Positions 26,705-36,164 are shown, numbered from the stretch's first letter. The stretch is 64,000 nt of DNA from Paenibacillus melissococcoides (GCA_944800085.1 CALYLO010000003.1:310001-374000), one strand, 5' to 3'. Numbers and translations: made by a program. Notes: generated by a model not told the origin, from the letters alone.

Positions 26705-29700
26705 TTATTTGATGACCGCGATCTCGACTTCCCGCGGCCGGTACACGGCGATCAGCTGGCCTTGGCAATCGGCAGCGAACATGACGGTGCGCTCGCTGGC
26801 CAGCTTGAAGGCGTACGTTGTTCCGTTGTCCGGCTGGACGATGCGGACGGTCTCGTCCTGCCCCGATTCGGACACGAACAGATAGAGCCGGCCCTCCGCG
26901 AAGGTGAGGCATCGTCCGTACACTCCCGGGCGGCAGCCGCCTTCCTCCCAGCGAAAATCAGGTTCGATGGACGCGGTCTGGATGGCATGCGCGTACAGCT
27001 CGGCGACGGAGGAATGCCGATCGTTCCATTCGATCGGGAGGCCGATCCAGAGCAGCTTGCCGCGTCCTATCGGCCGCTCCACGAGCGCGGGCGCGCTGCC
27101 GTCGGCATTCGTTTCTTTGAACACTTGCTTGATCTTGCGGCCGCCGAACGAGAGCGGAATCTCCCGCCCTTCGAGGAGGAAGCGCTCCTCGCGCACGACG
27201 CTGACGAGGCGGCGCGGGCCGAGCAGGCTGTCCATCCGCGCGGTCGCCTGCCAATATTCGTTGCGGCCGAGCGGGCCGGTAATGAGCAGGGTCGCGCCGG
27301 ATCGCTCCGCGAAGGAGAGCAGGCGATCGAGGGCCGCATCGGTCAAATGGTGCGGAGACGGCACGATAATGAGCCGCGGCGGCATATCATCCAGCGCTTC
27401 AAGCTGGTATTCTCCCATCGCCCGGAACGGAGCCTTCAATTCATAGGCCAGCACGCGCGCCGCCGTTGACGTCGCTTCGGCCGCCATCCGCCGGTTCGAC
27501 AGATCATTCGCTTCCGGGTAGACGACGACGATCGGTTCCAGCTCGCGATCCCGGAACAGCGGGGCTGCCGCCTGCATGAATGCGCCGAAGTCATAGGAGA
27601 CATCGGCTTCCGGCTTCTCCGTGCCGTCCGCGCGCAGCGCGCCGATATTGGATTCATTCACGTTGTTCATATAGAAATTCGTGTTCCAGATCCATTGCAC
27701 CGCTCCGGCGCAGCCGGTCGCGAACGCATAGGCGTATTTCCGTTCCAAAATGTTGCGCAGCTGCTCCTCCGTCCGCAGGGCGAACCCGTCCGGCGTCATG
27801 CCGTACATGATGCCCGTCTCCTGAATGAGATTGGGCTTGTACGGCGTTTTGGTGAACACGCCGTCCCAAATAAGCCGATCGTACAGCCACCATGAATGGT
27901 TCGACGTATAGTCGACGGACGCTTCATAGAAGAACGGGCTTGGCCGCTGCGCCGCCAGCGCCTCATCCTGGCCGACGCATACGAGCTGCTCCGGCTGATG
28001 GAACGAAATCGTGTCGCGCATCGCCTGCCCCCACCGGTTGAGCATCTCCATCGTGAACAGCGAATAATCCAGCCAACGCGTGCCTTTTTTCTCCTTAATC
28101 ATATCCTGAGCATCGAAGTTGATCTCCTGCGGCTCCGGCGGCACAATCGCATGGAAGCCCGGCACCTGCTCCGGCGTCATGCCCCAACGCTCCTGGAGCA
28201 GGCGGATATCGCCGGCGTAGCGTTCCTGAAGCCACTCCCGGAAGGCCGCGATCTCATACTTGTCCTTCGCGCTGCGCGGTCCGGCGAAGACCCGCTTCGG
28301 ATCGAACAGGGACGGCTCGTTAATCAGATCCCAGTGGACGAACGACGAGTGGCGGTGCCGCTCGACGACAGCCCCGATGAAACGCTTCTGCGCCTCGATG
28401 CTGCGCGGATCGAGATAAGGGTTCGAGCCTTCCCACAGCTCCGGCGCGAAGGAGAAGAAGTTGAAACATACTTCGATGCCGTGCTTCTTCGCGGTCAGGA
28501 AGAAGGCGTCCAGGGCGCACAGCACATCCTCCGCCGGATGTCCGTCCACATACATGATGTGGCGGTAGGCGGTCCAGATGCCGGTGCGGATCAGATTGAT
28601 CCCGGCCTTCTTCATCTGGGCCATATCCCGATCCCACACTGCCGCGTTCGGCAGGAACACGAACTTGCGCGCCACATCGCTCGACATATACGTCATGCCG
28701 ACGATGGGGACGGGAACGCCGTCGCGTTCGAAGTAATCCCGGCCCGCCTTCAGGAAGGAGCCGCTGCGCAGCAGAGCCTCGTCGCGGCACCAGAAGCCCT
28801 GCCGCAGCAGGCGGACCTCGCCGGTGCCGCTTACGAGCCGGGCATTTACCCGGTACATGCCCGGAGCGAGCACAGTGTCCGGCGTCAAGGTCAGCCGCTC
28901 CAGCTCCCGCCCGCAGCGGACGGCGAGCTCGCTGCGCCACAGCACCTCGCCGTCGTCCGCCGTCAGCTCGACGCTGGCCTGCCAGACGATTTCCGCTTCC
29001 ACTGCGTCGGCCACGCTTCGCCGCGAAGCGGCCAACGGTCCGCCGGCGCCGTAGCTGCCGCGGGCCGCGGGCAGGAGCTGCGTCTGCAGGGTCAGCTTCG
29101 GACGCTCGCCCGGCTCATAGCAGGCCAGGCCCGGCTTCAGCCACCAATCGCTGACGCCGTACGAGCAATAGCGGGCCCATGCCAGGAGCGCCTCCGCTCC
29201 CGCCTGCTCGAGGAACGCCGCCGTCAGCGGCTGGTTCACGAACAGCCAGCGGGTGCCGGCGAACTCGCCCTTCGTGTTCTCGAGCAGCACGACGGGGGCG
29301 CCGACCTCCCGGCCATCGCGGTCCAGCGCGATCACGAGCGGAATGATGTGGGCATCCATCGGACCGGCGGAACCGTGTTCGCCGGGGCAGTCGTCGTGCC
29401 GGGTCACCCAGAGCACGAAGCTGCATGTCGGCGAGGCCGGCCACAGCGGCGCCGCCTGCTCGAACAGGGGGCGCTCCGCGTTGGCGGCGAAGCGCTCGAA
29501 CCGTTCCGCCTGCACCGGCATGCACTCGTGGATGCGAAGGCGCTGGTGATAGGCCGTCTGCTCCGGCTCTGCCGTCCACCCGCCGCCGTCGCGGTAGACG
29601 GGAATGCGGAAGGGGGAGCCGCCGGCGCTGAGCAGATGTCCGCCCCGTTCGAGGAACGCGGCGATGGACGTCCACGCGCTCTTCGGGAAGTACGGGGCGT

Positions 29701-29866
29701 GCAGGTTGATAAATACGCCGCCCTGCTGCGCGTCCAGCGCCTCGGCAAGCTGATCCGCTTGCACGATATTCCATTCGGCGGCGAGGCGGTCCCGCATGCC
29801 GGAAGGGAGTGCGCCGCTGGCGGACGGGAAGGCTGGATCATATAGGCATACATAAGAAGTCTTCAT
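26705..29866 (-). CDS. Large clan-A (TIM barrel) glycoside hydrolase
   Basis: 1053-residue protein without a signal peptide, so probably intracellular. Residues 1-240 look like a glutamine-amidotransferase-like or trimerisation-type domain, about 240-360 a beta-rich module, and 370-760 a TIM barrel. WDLINEPS puts the acid/base Glu at 517, and LIQETG gives a candidate nucleophile Glu at 683. The region 790-960 resembles the class-I GAT-like trimerisation fold of GH42 enzymes. I read it as GH42- or GH5-like; the substrate is unknown. A minus-strand promoter (AAGACA, 17 bp, TATAAT) lies upstream. No transporter is adjacent. Confidence 0.78.
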   Translation of the reverse strand: MKTSYVCLYDPAFPSASGALPSGMRDRLAAEWNIVQADQLAEALDAQQGGVFINLHAPYFPKSAWTSIAAFLERGGHLLSAGGSPFRIPVYRDGGGWTAEPEQTAYHQRLRIHECMPVQAERFERFAANAERPLFEQAAPLWPASPTCSFVLWVTRHDDCPGEHGSAGPMDAHIIPLVIALDRDGREVGAPVVLLENTKGEFAGTRWLFVNQPLTAAFLEQAGAEALLAWARYCSYGVSDWWLKPGLACYEPGERPKLTLQTQLLPAARGSYGAGGPLAASRRSVADAVEAEIVWQASVELTADDGEVLWRSELAVRCGRELERLTLTPDTVLAPGMYRVNARLVSGTGEVRLLRQGFWCRDEALLRSGSFLKAGRDYFERDGVPVPIVGMTYMSSDVARKFVFLPNAAVWDRDMAQMKKAGINLIRTGIWTAYRHIMYVDGHPAEDVLCALDAFFLTAKKHGIEVCFNFFSFAPELWEGSNPYLDPRSIEAQKRFIGAVVERHRHSSFVHWDLINEPSLFDPKRVFAGPRSAKDKYEIAAFREWLQERYAGDIRLLQERWGMTPEQVPGFHAIVPPEPQEINFDAQDMIKEKKGTRWLDYSLFTMEMLNRWGQAMRDTISFHQPEQLVCVGQDEALAAQRPSPFFYEASVDYTSNHSWWLYDRLIWDGVFTKTPYKPNLIQETGIMYGMTPDGFALRTEEQLRNILERKYAYAFATGCAGAVQWIWNTNFYMNNVNESNIGALRADGTEKPEADVSYDFGAFMQAAAPLFRDRELEPIVVVYPEANDLSNRRMAAEATSTAARVLAYELKAPFRAMGEYQLEALDDMPPRLIIVPSPHHLTDAALDRLLSFAERSGATLLITGPLGRNEYWQATARMDSLLGPRRLVSVVREERFLLEGREIPLSFGGRKIKQVFKETNADGSAPALVERPIGRGKLLWIGLPIEWNDRHSSVAELYAHAIQTASIEPDFRWEEGGCRPGVYGRCLTFAEGRLYLFVSESGQDETVRIVQPDNGTTYAFKLASERTVMFAADCQGQLIAVYRPREVEIAVIK

Positions 29867-29959
29867 TGCAGTAGCTCCTTTAAGTGCGTGTTCAAAAGGC
29901 CGCAGCGGACTTTTCGAACCATCTTTTTAAATTGAAATTTTTGAGTTGACGCTGTTCTC

Positions 29960-29988
29960 ATTATAGGGGAAGCGGGCAGGACTGTCTT
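29960..29988 (-). promoter_or_regulatory. Predicted promoter of the glycoside hydrolase gene
   Basis: On the minus strand AAGACA (29988-29983), a 17-bp spacer and a perfect TATAAT (29965-29960), about 95 bases before the start codon. Confidence 0.55.
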
Positions 29989-30174
29989 TATAAGAAATTC
30001 CCGTCTCATGGTTGGTGCTGAGGTTCGATGGCAACTGCAGCGGCAAAAGCCCCGGAGGGCGAATGGAGCGGCCTGAGCCACATGTGAACAAACCCGAGAA
30101 AAATTGACACATTTGCTGTGCGCGTAATCACTCGCTATGCTTCCAGTTAGAGGTAAAATACAAATATAAATGTA

Positions 30175-30190
30175 TGTGAAAAAAGTAACA
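30175..30190. promoter_or_regulatory. Possible FNR/CRP-type site left of the IS element
   Basis: TGTGA-AAAAAG-TAACA matches 9 of 10 positions of the FNR box that recurs at 37 and 40 kb. It stands about 1.85 kb from nirB, on the far side of the IS110 element. If the element inserted here, this could be the former nirB control site. A single imperfect match may also be chance. The remaining A+T-rich stretch 29989-30390 has no gene. Confidence 0.3.
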
Positions 30191-30390
30191 ATACGTGAAT
30201 AAGGATTTTCGATTGTGACAAGTCCAGCGGTATGATGTCAAGTCCCTGATTGATGAGAATTGGAAAATTTCCTTGGCGTGCAGCAGGATCAATCCCAAAA
30301 AAGGCATCACCAAACTAGACCCAGTCGAAAATTAAGTAAAATACCATAATTTAACTGGGAATTAGAGAAGAAAATTCATGAGCCAAGGCA

Positions 30391-31635
30391 TTATTGCTCT
30401 GTCGGCTTCACCTTCCTTCTGGGCGTATAGAGTTGGTCGTTGCGTAGCAGCACATCGACCAGACGCACAAGTTTTCTTGCCGTTAAGACGAGGGCACGTT
30501 TGTGTTGATGCTTAGGGACTTCATTGAATTTCTTCCGGTAGTACTCCCCGAATTCCGGGTCGCGGTTTTTTACCGAGTTGGCAGCTTCAACAAGGTAGTA
30601 GCGAAGGAATCGGTTGCCGGAACGAATGCGCTTTGTATCTTCCGCCTCGAAGGAGCCGGATTGGTGCTTGCGCCACGTCAGACCCGCATACTTGGCCAAG
30701 GCGGCTTGATCCGTGAAGCGGTCGATGTCGCCGATCTCGGCCAGGATGCCTGCGGCATAGACCCGATCAATGCCCGGAATGGAACGGAGGCACTGGCTGC
30801 TGGAAATGCCGTCTAAAATGCGCTCAATCGCCTTGTCGAGCTCTTTAAGCTGACTCTGGATGCTCCGGATCGACTGAATTGAGGTGCCCAGCACCAAATC
30901 AATGGAATCCTCGACAACCTTCGAGAGACGGTACGAGGCCCGAGCCGCCTTTTGAATACAGCGGGCGACGTGTTCGGGATCGGGGAAACGATTTCTCCCC
31001 TTGTCCTTGAGATAGTCAGCCAAACGGGCGACATCCATATTCGCCATCTCATCCAGACTATACTTTTCCGAGAGCATTTCCATGATGGCATGGCCGAACA
31101 CGGAACTGTCCACCTCCGCGCGAAAAGCATTGCACTTGTAGAACAGATTTTGCAAAAAGTATTGCTTCTCGCGGGTAAGGTTGTGTACGAGATGGAATCG
31201 CATGCGAGTGAGCCGCTGCAAGGCGATGTACTGTTCCTGCATCACGATAGTCGTCGTGAGTCTGCCAAAACGCAGGCGGTCTGCAATGATCCAGGCATCG
31301 ATGCGATCGGTTTTGTCCAGGTCGGCATAAGCGTCTTTGAATTTGTTAATCAGCTTCGGATTAATGGTGAACACCTTGGCATTCAATTGTTGAAGGGCCT
31401 CATCTTCATGCAAGTACATGGCTGGATGCCAGCTGTAGACGGATGTGGCTTCAAGCCCGATATGAACCTCAGAGCAGGCTGTCTTGACCGCAGCAGAAAT
31501 GATGCGATCCCGCAAGTAAGAGGCGCCGTGCAGATTGTTGGTGGTCTTGAAGGTCTCCAGGGTGTCGCCATCCGATTTCATCAAACAGGCTTCCAGTTCT
31601 TCGGAACTGACGTCAATACCGACAAAAAGCTTCAA
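30391..31635 (-). CDS. IS110-family transposase (DEDD recombinase)
   Basis: 414-residue recombinase. The N-terminal RuvC-like domain carries GIDVS (Asp8), GLEATSVY and KTDRIDAWIIAD. The C-terminal transposase-20 domain has SIPGIDRVYAAGILAEIGD, then KYAGLTWRKHQSGSF with the conserved Ser region. Full length and uninterrupted, so probably active. In this family the enzyme works with a bridge RNA encoded in the non-coding end, here predicted at 31686-31826. AGGAGGAATT precedes the ATG. Confidence 0.95.
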   Translation of the reverse strand: MKLFVGIDVSSEELEACLMKSDGDTLETFKTTNNLHGASYLRDRIISAAVKTACSEVHIGLEATSVYSWHPAMYLHEDEALQQLNAKVFTINPKLINKFKDAYADLDKTDRIDAWIIADRLRFGRLTTTIVMQEQYIALQRLTRMRFHLVHNLTREKQYFLQNLFYKCNAFRAEVDSSVFGHAIMEMLSEKYSLDEMANMDVARLADYLKDKGRNRFPDPEHVARCIQKAARASYRLSKVVEDSIDLVLGTSIQSIRSIQSQLKELDKAIERILDGISSSQCLRSIPGIDRVYAAGILAEIGDIDRFTDQAALAKYAGLTWRKHQSGSFEAEDTKRIRSGNRFLRYYLVEAANSVKNRDPEFGEYYRKKFNEVPKHQHKRALVLTARKLVRLVDVLLRNDQLYTPRRKVKPTEQ

Positions 31636-31685
31636 GAGAATTCCTCCTTTCTATAAGGGATTCAGGGAACGGACTCTCCGGACTG

Positions 31686-31826
31686 TCTCCGGCGCACTCG
31701 CCGATCAATCACCCTCGCATATGAGAACACGCTTCGGTTCATGAGCTGCCCCGACGCTGCTACAGTCGGGCATGAGTTGCCGAAGGGAACAGCCAGCGGG
31801 TAAGAAGTGCAAGCGAGTACCGGAGA
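31686..31826 (-). ncRNA. Candidate IS110 bridge RNA
   Basis: Upstream of the transposase, TCTCCGG (31686-31692) and CCGGAGA (31820-31826), helped by ACTCGC/GCGAGT inside them, can close a multi-stem structure. Inside, CTTCGG (31732-31737) pairs with CCGAAG (31780-31785). Further in, GCCCCGAC (31748-31755) pairs with GTCGGGC (31765-31771). Between these two stems is an internal loop with unpaired bases on both sides. A stem with a two-sided internal loop is how bridge RNAs present target or donor guides. Location and shape fit; expression and loop pairing are untested. Confidence 0.5.
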
Positions 31827-31876
31827 AACAGACTTAAAAAGTAGATTGGACTACAGGAGGGAGACGAATTTCCCCG

Positions 31877-31897
31877 AATGGAACCCTAAGTTCCATT
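31877..31897. other. Short palindrome upstream of nirB
   Basis: AATGGAAC-CCTAA-GTTCCATT is a perfect 8-bp inverted repeat with a 5-base centre, about 145 bases before nirB and just beyond the presumed IS end. It could be an operator, an RNA hairpin or part of the element. I see no FNR box between here and nirB. Confidence 0.4.
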
Positions 31898-32042
31898 GTC
31901 CAGAGACATTCCGGAAAGTCCAGTCCCCATATTAATTTTCAATGTGCAAGCTGGAAATTTTGAAGGCATTCTATGTTCCTATAAAGGACTGGAAAAAGAC
32001 TCAAAACTGCCTTCAGGAAATACTATACGAGGAGGGACCACC

Positions 32043-34466
32043 ATGGAACGAAAATGGCGGCTGGTCGTCGTAGGCAACGGCATGGCAGGCATCAATACGG
32101 TGGAGCAGCTGTTGAAGCTGACCGACCGATACGACATCACGGTCATCGGGGAGGAACCGCATCCCAACTATAACCGGATTCTGTTGTCTTACGTGCTGGA
32201 GGGCAGCAAGAAGCTGGATGACATCGTATTGAATCCGTATTCGTGGTATGAAGAAGCGGGCATTACGCTGCTGGCGGGCGAGAAGGGGGAGCGGATCGAC
32301 ACCGAACGCCGCGTCGTCCTGACCGATAAGGGCCGCGAGGTGCCGTATGATCGGGTCATCGTCGCGACCGGATCGACGCCATTCCGGCTGCCTGTGCCCG
32401 GCGCGGACAAGGAGGGCGTCGTCGGCTTCCGCAGCATCGAGGATTGCGATCGCATGATTGCCGCAGCGGGAACGTATAAGACGGCAGCCGTCATCGGCGG
32501 CGGTCTGCTCGGGCTCGAAGCGGCCAAGGGGCTGGTTCAACTGGGCATGGACGTGACGGTGGTCCATCTGCCTGATTATGTGATGGAGCGCCAGCTCGAT
32601 ATGACCGCGGCGCGCCTGCTTGAGCAGGAACTGGAGCGGCAAGGCATCCGGTTCGCGCTCGGCAAGCAGACGGTGGAGATTACGGGCGGCGAGCGCGTGG
32701 AAGGCTTGCGCTTCATCGACGGGACGGAATTGCAGGCGGAGTTCGTCGTGATGGCGGTCGGCATTCGCCCGAATGTCGGCATCGGCCAGGCGAGCGGCCT
32801 TAACGTGAACCGGGGCATCGTGGTGGACGACTGGATGCGGACATCCGCCGAGGACGTCTACGCCGTTGGGGAGTGCACGGAGCATCGCGGCATCTGCTAC
32901 GGGCTCGTCGCTCCGCTGTTCGAGCAGGGCGCGGTGCTTGCCAAGACGCTCGCCGGCGTGGAGACGAAGCCGTATGAAGGCTCGGTCTGCTCGACCAAGC
33001 TCAAAGTGTCCGGCGTCGATGTCTTCTCGACAGGCATCTTCCTGGAGACGCCGGAATGCTCCACCCTGACCTTCCATGACGGGTGGAAGCGCACGTACCG
33101 GAAAATCGTGCTCCGGGACAATATCATCGTCGGCGCCGTGCTGTTCGGCGACACGGATGATGCCGCCAAGCTGGAACGCCTCGTGAAGCAGGGAGCGGCC
33201 ATGACCGATGAGCTGTACCAGGAATTGACGGGTACGGGAGGCTGCTGCGGCTCGAAGGCGAATGCGGCCGCCGAGTTAGCGGATGACGATATCGTCTGCG
33301 GCTGCAATGGCGTGACCAAAAAGATGATTTTGGACGCCATCGCGAATAACGGCCTGACGACGCTGGACGAAGTCAAAGCATGCACCGGCGCTTCCCGCTC
33401 CTGCGGCGGCTGCAAGCCGCTGGTGGAGCAGCTGCTCCAGCATGCCCTCGGCGACGGCTTCGAGGCAGGCGCCGTCAAGCAAGGCATCTGCGGCTGCACC
33501 GAGCACTCGCGCGACGAGATTGTCGCCGCGATTCGGGAGCAGGGCCTCCATACGGTACATGAAGTGATGGCTGCGCTGGAATGGAAGCAGCCGGAGGGCT
33601 GCTCGAAATGCCGTCCCGCGCTGAACTACTATCTCGGCATGATCTGGCCGGAGAGCTACCGGGACGACAAAGCGTCGCGCTTCGTGAACGAGCGGATGAA
33701 CGCCAACATTCAAAAGGACGGCACCTACACGGTCGTGCCGCGCATGTACGGCGGCATGACCTCGCCGGAGGAACTGAAAAAAATCGCGGATGTGTCGCTT
33801 CAGTATAACGTCCAGCTCGTCAAAATGACGGGGGGACAGCGGATCGATCTGATCGGCGTCAAAAAAGAAGATGTGCCGAAAGTATGGGAGGCGCTCGATA
33901 TGCCGTCGGGCTATGCCTACGCCAAATCGCTGCGCACGGTCAAGACCTGCGTCGGCTCCCGATACTGCCGCTTCGGCACCCAGGATTCGCTGGCCATGGG
34001 CGCCCTGCTGGAGCGCAAGTTCGAGCGGATCGATTACCCGGCCAAGTTCAAAATGGCGGTGAACGGATGCCCGCGCAACTGCGCCGAATCCTGCACGAAG
34101 GATATCGGCATCGTCGGCAATGACGGCGGCTGGGAAATCTATATCGGCGGCAACGGCGGCATCAAGCCGCGGCTGGCGGATCTGCTGTGCAAGGTCAAGA
34201 CGGATGAAGAGCTGGTCGAGATGACGGCGGCCGCCATTCAATATTACCGCGAGACGGCCAACTATTTGGAGCGGACGTCGGAATGGGTAGAACGAATCGG
34301 ATTGGATGCGATCCGGCGTACCGTGGTGGAAGACAGCGAAGAGCGCAAGCGGCTCGTCGAACGGATCAACATCGCTCTCGCCCAGGCGGAAGATCCATGG
34401 AAGCAAGTATTGGATCAGCCGGATTTGCGGAGCAAGCTGTTCGAAGCCGTTACGTTGGAGCAATAG
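32043..34466 (+). CDS. nirB: NADH-dependent assimilatory/respiratory nitrite reductase, large subunit
   Basis: 807-residue cytoplasmic enzyme reducing nitrite to ammonium with NAD(P)H. Order of domains: FAD/NAD-binding part (VVVGNGMAGINTVEQL at 7-22, GGGLLGLEAAKGL near 150), then two BFD-type [2Fe-2S] modules (CGCNGVTKK with SCGGCKPL near 420-460, and CGCTEHSRDE with GCSKCRPALNYY). The C-terminal ferredoxin-like and siroheme/4Fe-4S domain has TCVGSRYC and NGCPRNCAESC, the cluster ligands. ATG 32043 follows GAGGAGGG. It is followed by nirD and a nitrite channel gene. The IS110 element upstream may affect its control. Confidence 0.95.
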   Translation: MERKWRLVVVGNGMAGINTVEQLLKLTDRYDITVIGEEPHPNYNRILLSYVLEGSKKLDDIVLNPYSWYEEAGITLLAGEKGERIDTERRVVLTDKGREVPYDRVIVATGSTPFRLPVPGADKEGVVGFRSIEDCDRMIAAAGTYKTAAVIGGGLLGLEAAKGLVQLGMDVTVVHLPDYVMERQLDMTAARLLEQELERQGIRFALGKQTVEITGGERVEGLRFIDGTELQAEFVVMAVGIRPNVGIGQASGLNVNRGIVVDDWMRTSAEDVYAVGECTEHRGICYGLVAPLFEQGAVLAKTLAGVETKPYEGSVCSTKLKVSGVDVFSTGIFLETPECSTLTFHDGWKRTYRKIVLRDNIIVGAVLFGDTDDAAKLERLVKQGAAMTDELYQELTGTGGCCGSKANAAAELADDDIVCGCNGVTKKMILDAIANNGLTTLDEVKACTGASRSCGGCKPLVEQLLQHALGDGFEAGAVKQGICGCTEHSRDEIVAAIREQGLHTVHEVMAALEWKQPEGCSKCRPALNYYLGMIWPESYRDDKASRFVNERMNANIQKDGTYTVVPRMYGGMTSPEELKKIADVSLQYNVQLVKMTGGQRIDLIGVKKEDVPKVWEALDMPSGYAYAKSLRTVKTCVGSRYCRFGTQDSLAMGALLERKFERIDYPAKFKMAVNGCPRNCAESCTKDIGIVGNDGGWEIYIGGNGGIKPRLADLLCKVKTDEELVEMTAAAIQYYRETANYLERTSEWVERIGLDAIRRTVVEDSEERKRLVERINIALAQAEDPWKQVLDQPDLRSKLFEAVTLEQ

Positions 34467-34485
34467 CGGAGAGGAGGAGACGAGC

Positions 34486-34836
34486 ATGGCCAAATCAGTG
34501 GATGGAGCGTTTGTGCCGGTAGGGGAGATGGAGCAGTTTTTGCCGCGAGTGGGGCGCGTCGTGCGGATGAATGGCGCCGCGGTCGCAGTCTTCCGGACGG
34601 AAGGCGGATGGTATGCGCTGGAGGATCGGAGCCCGCATCCGAAGGGCGGCCCGCTCAGCGAAGGAATCGTATCGGGACATTATTTGTACGATCCGCTGTA
34701 TGACTGGAAGATCGATCTTCGCGACGGCCGCGTCCAGGCGCCCGACAGCGGACAGGTAAAGACCTATCCGATCAAGGCGGAGAACGGCATCGTGATGATT
34801 GCGGCAGGCGGGGCAGGCCGTGACGGCAGCATATAG
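34486..34836 (+). CDS. nirD: Nitrite reductase small subunit, Rieske-like
   Basis: 116-residue partner of NirB with a Rieske-type fold. As in NirD proteins the cluster-binding cysteines are absent, while RSPHPKGGPLSEG and LYDPLYDWKIDLRDG keep the fold signature. GAGGAGGAGACGAGC precedes the ATG, 17 bases after nirB ends. Confidence 0.92.
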   Translation: MAKSVDGAFVPVGEMEQFLPRVGRVVRMNGAAVAVFRTEGGWYALEDRSPHPKGGPLSEGIVSGHYLYDPLYDWKIDLRDGRVQAPDSGQVKTYPIKAENGIVMIAAGGAGRDGSI

Positions 34837-34883
34837 ACAAAAGATCCGTTAGCGGCATAGAGAAGAGAGGAGAGGAGACGCGA

Positions 34884-35666
34884 TTGTTCAAGGGATCCCT
34901 GGAAGCCGTCAATGAAGCGGTAGAGGCGAAGAAGAAGCTGATGCAATCGGGGCTGTCGCGTTATATCGTGTCGGCGATGCTGGCAGGCGCCTATGTCGGC
35001 TTCGGCATTATACTTATTTTTACGGTCGGCGGCAGCTTCAAGGCGGCAGGCTCTCCTGCCGTGCCGCTGGTGATGGGCATGTCCTTCGGCATTGCCCTCA
35101 CCCTGGTCATATTCGCCGGCTCCGAGCTGTTCACGGGGAATAATATGCTGTTCACCGTCAGCTCCTTGTCGGGAAGAACGCCTTGGCGGACGACATGGGC
35201 AAACTGGTGCATCGTCTTCCTCGGCAATCTGCTTGGGGCGGTTCTGTTCAGTCTGCTCATTCGAGGATCGGGCGTGTTCGGCGCCGTGCCGGCCGATCAT
35301 CTGCTGTTCACGGCAGCGGCCACGAAGATGAAGCTGCCGATCGATCAGCTTTTCTTCCGCGGCATTCTGTGCAACTGGCTCGTCTGTCTGGCGATCTGGA
35401 CGGCGATGCGCGCCAAGGAAGATATCGCCAAGCTGGTATTGATCTGGTGGATGCTGTACGCCTTCATCGCCACCGGGTTCGAGCACAGCGTGGCCAATAT
35501 GTCCCTGCTGACGACGGCATTGCTGCTGCCTCAGCATCCGGAGACGGTGACGCTTGCGGGATGGCTGCATAACATGATTCCCGTGACGCTGGGCAATATC
35601 GTCGGCGGAGCCATTTTCGTCGGCATGGCCTATTGGTTCATCAGCCCGGTCCGGAAGCAGTCATAA
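34884..35666 (+). CDS. nirC: Formate/nitrite channel, FNT family (NirC-like)
   Basis: 260-residue membrane channel of the FNT family with about six helices. GAYVGFGIIL, SELFTGNN and the pore signature GFEHSVANM near residue 197 are diagnostic. It starts at TTG 34884 after GAGGAGAGGAGA. Position after nirBD points to nitrite uptake. Formate export for the nearby pflB is an alternative, since the family carries both ions. Confidence 0.92.
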   Translation: MFKGSLEAVNEAVEAKKKLMQSGLSRYIVSAMLAGAYVGFGIILIFTVGGSFKAAGSPAVPLVMGMSFGIALTLVIFAGSELFTGNNMLFTVSSLSGRTPWRTTWANWCIVFLGNLLGAVLFSLLIRGSGVFGAVPADHLLFTAAATKMKLPIDQLFFRGILCNWLVCLAIWTAMRAKEDIAKLVLIWWMLYAFIATGFEHSVANMSLLTTALLLPQHPETVTLAGWLHNMIPVTLGNIVGGAIFVGMAYWFISPVRKQS

Positions 35667-35754
35667 CGCGCATTCAGCGCGGCACATCTCTGGATATAGT
35701 CAGCACATCAGCATTACATCAAGAGCACATCAATGAAAATGCATGAATCAAGAG

Positions 35755-35794
35755 AGCCTGAAGCGGGAGCAATCATCCGGCTTTGGGCTTTTTT
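35755..35794 (+). terminator. Terminator after the nirBDC operon
   Basis: AGCC..AAGC.GG pairs with CC.GCTT..GGCT in an interrupted stem, followed by five or six T. It ends the nirBDC unit. Confidence 0.7.
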
Positions 35795-36135
35795 GATGTC
35801 AATAAAAGGGGGCCTTGCTGCTTCAGCCTCTTGTTGCCGCCCGACTTGCCCGAAAATGCTGCAAAAGTGCAGCATTCGGATGGCTGCTTCTTATCCGGGC
35901 TGGAATTCCTGCAGAAGTACATCAATTTAGTGACATCGCGAGAAGTAGGGGATAGATTGGGCCAAAATGATGCACTAGCGCAGGGATTTTTACAAAAATA
36001 AGCTTAAATGGCGAAAATTGATGTATTATTGCAGTATTTTGGTGAAAATGAGCAAATTGCGGATTGCAACTGAGCAACAAAGGATTGCAACTGGGCAAAT
36101 GCGGACGGGATGCGCTTGCGCAGGCCCGAAATTGC
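35795..36135. other. Gene-free intergenic region with short repeats
   Basis: No credible gene. A perfect hairpin (AATGCTGCA-AAAG-TGCAGCATT) lies at 35855-35876, and the motif GGATTGCAACTGRGCAA is repeated directly at 36061 and 36082. The base composition is more A+T-rich than neighbouring genes. Convergent nirC and fnr transcripts meet here. Confidence 0.5.
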
Positions 36136-36164
36136 AAAAAAGCCAGCAACATCAAGCTGCTGGC
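36136..36164 (-). terminator. Terminator of fnr
   Basis: On the minus strand GCCAGCA and TGCTGGC form a 7-bp stem followed by TTTTTT, about 50 bases after the fnr stop. Confidence 0.85.

Larger units (their letters stand above)
30340..31860 (-). mobile_element. IS110-family insertion sequence (ends approximate)
   Basis: The element comprises one intact transposase gene and a structured non-coding end upstream of it. IS110 elements lack long terminal inverted repeats, so the borders cannot be fixed by eye; the coordinates are estimates from the transposase and the hairpin region. It lies between the glycoside hydrolase gene and nirB. Confidence 0.75.

Noticed and set aside
27896..29845. 649-codon open frame on the plus strand
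   Set aside because: It is antisense to the glycoside hydrolase gene. It has no ribosome site, is rich in Arg/His/Leu as expected from a mirror of GC-rich codons, and has no recognisable domain.
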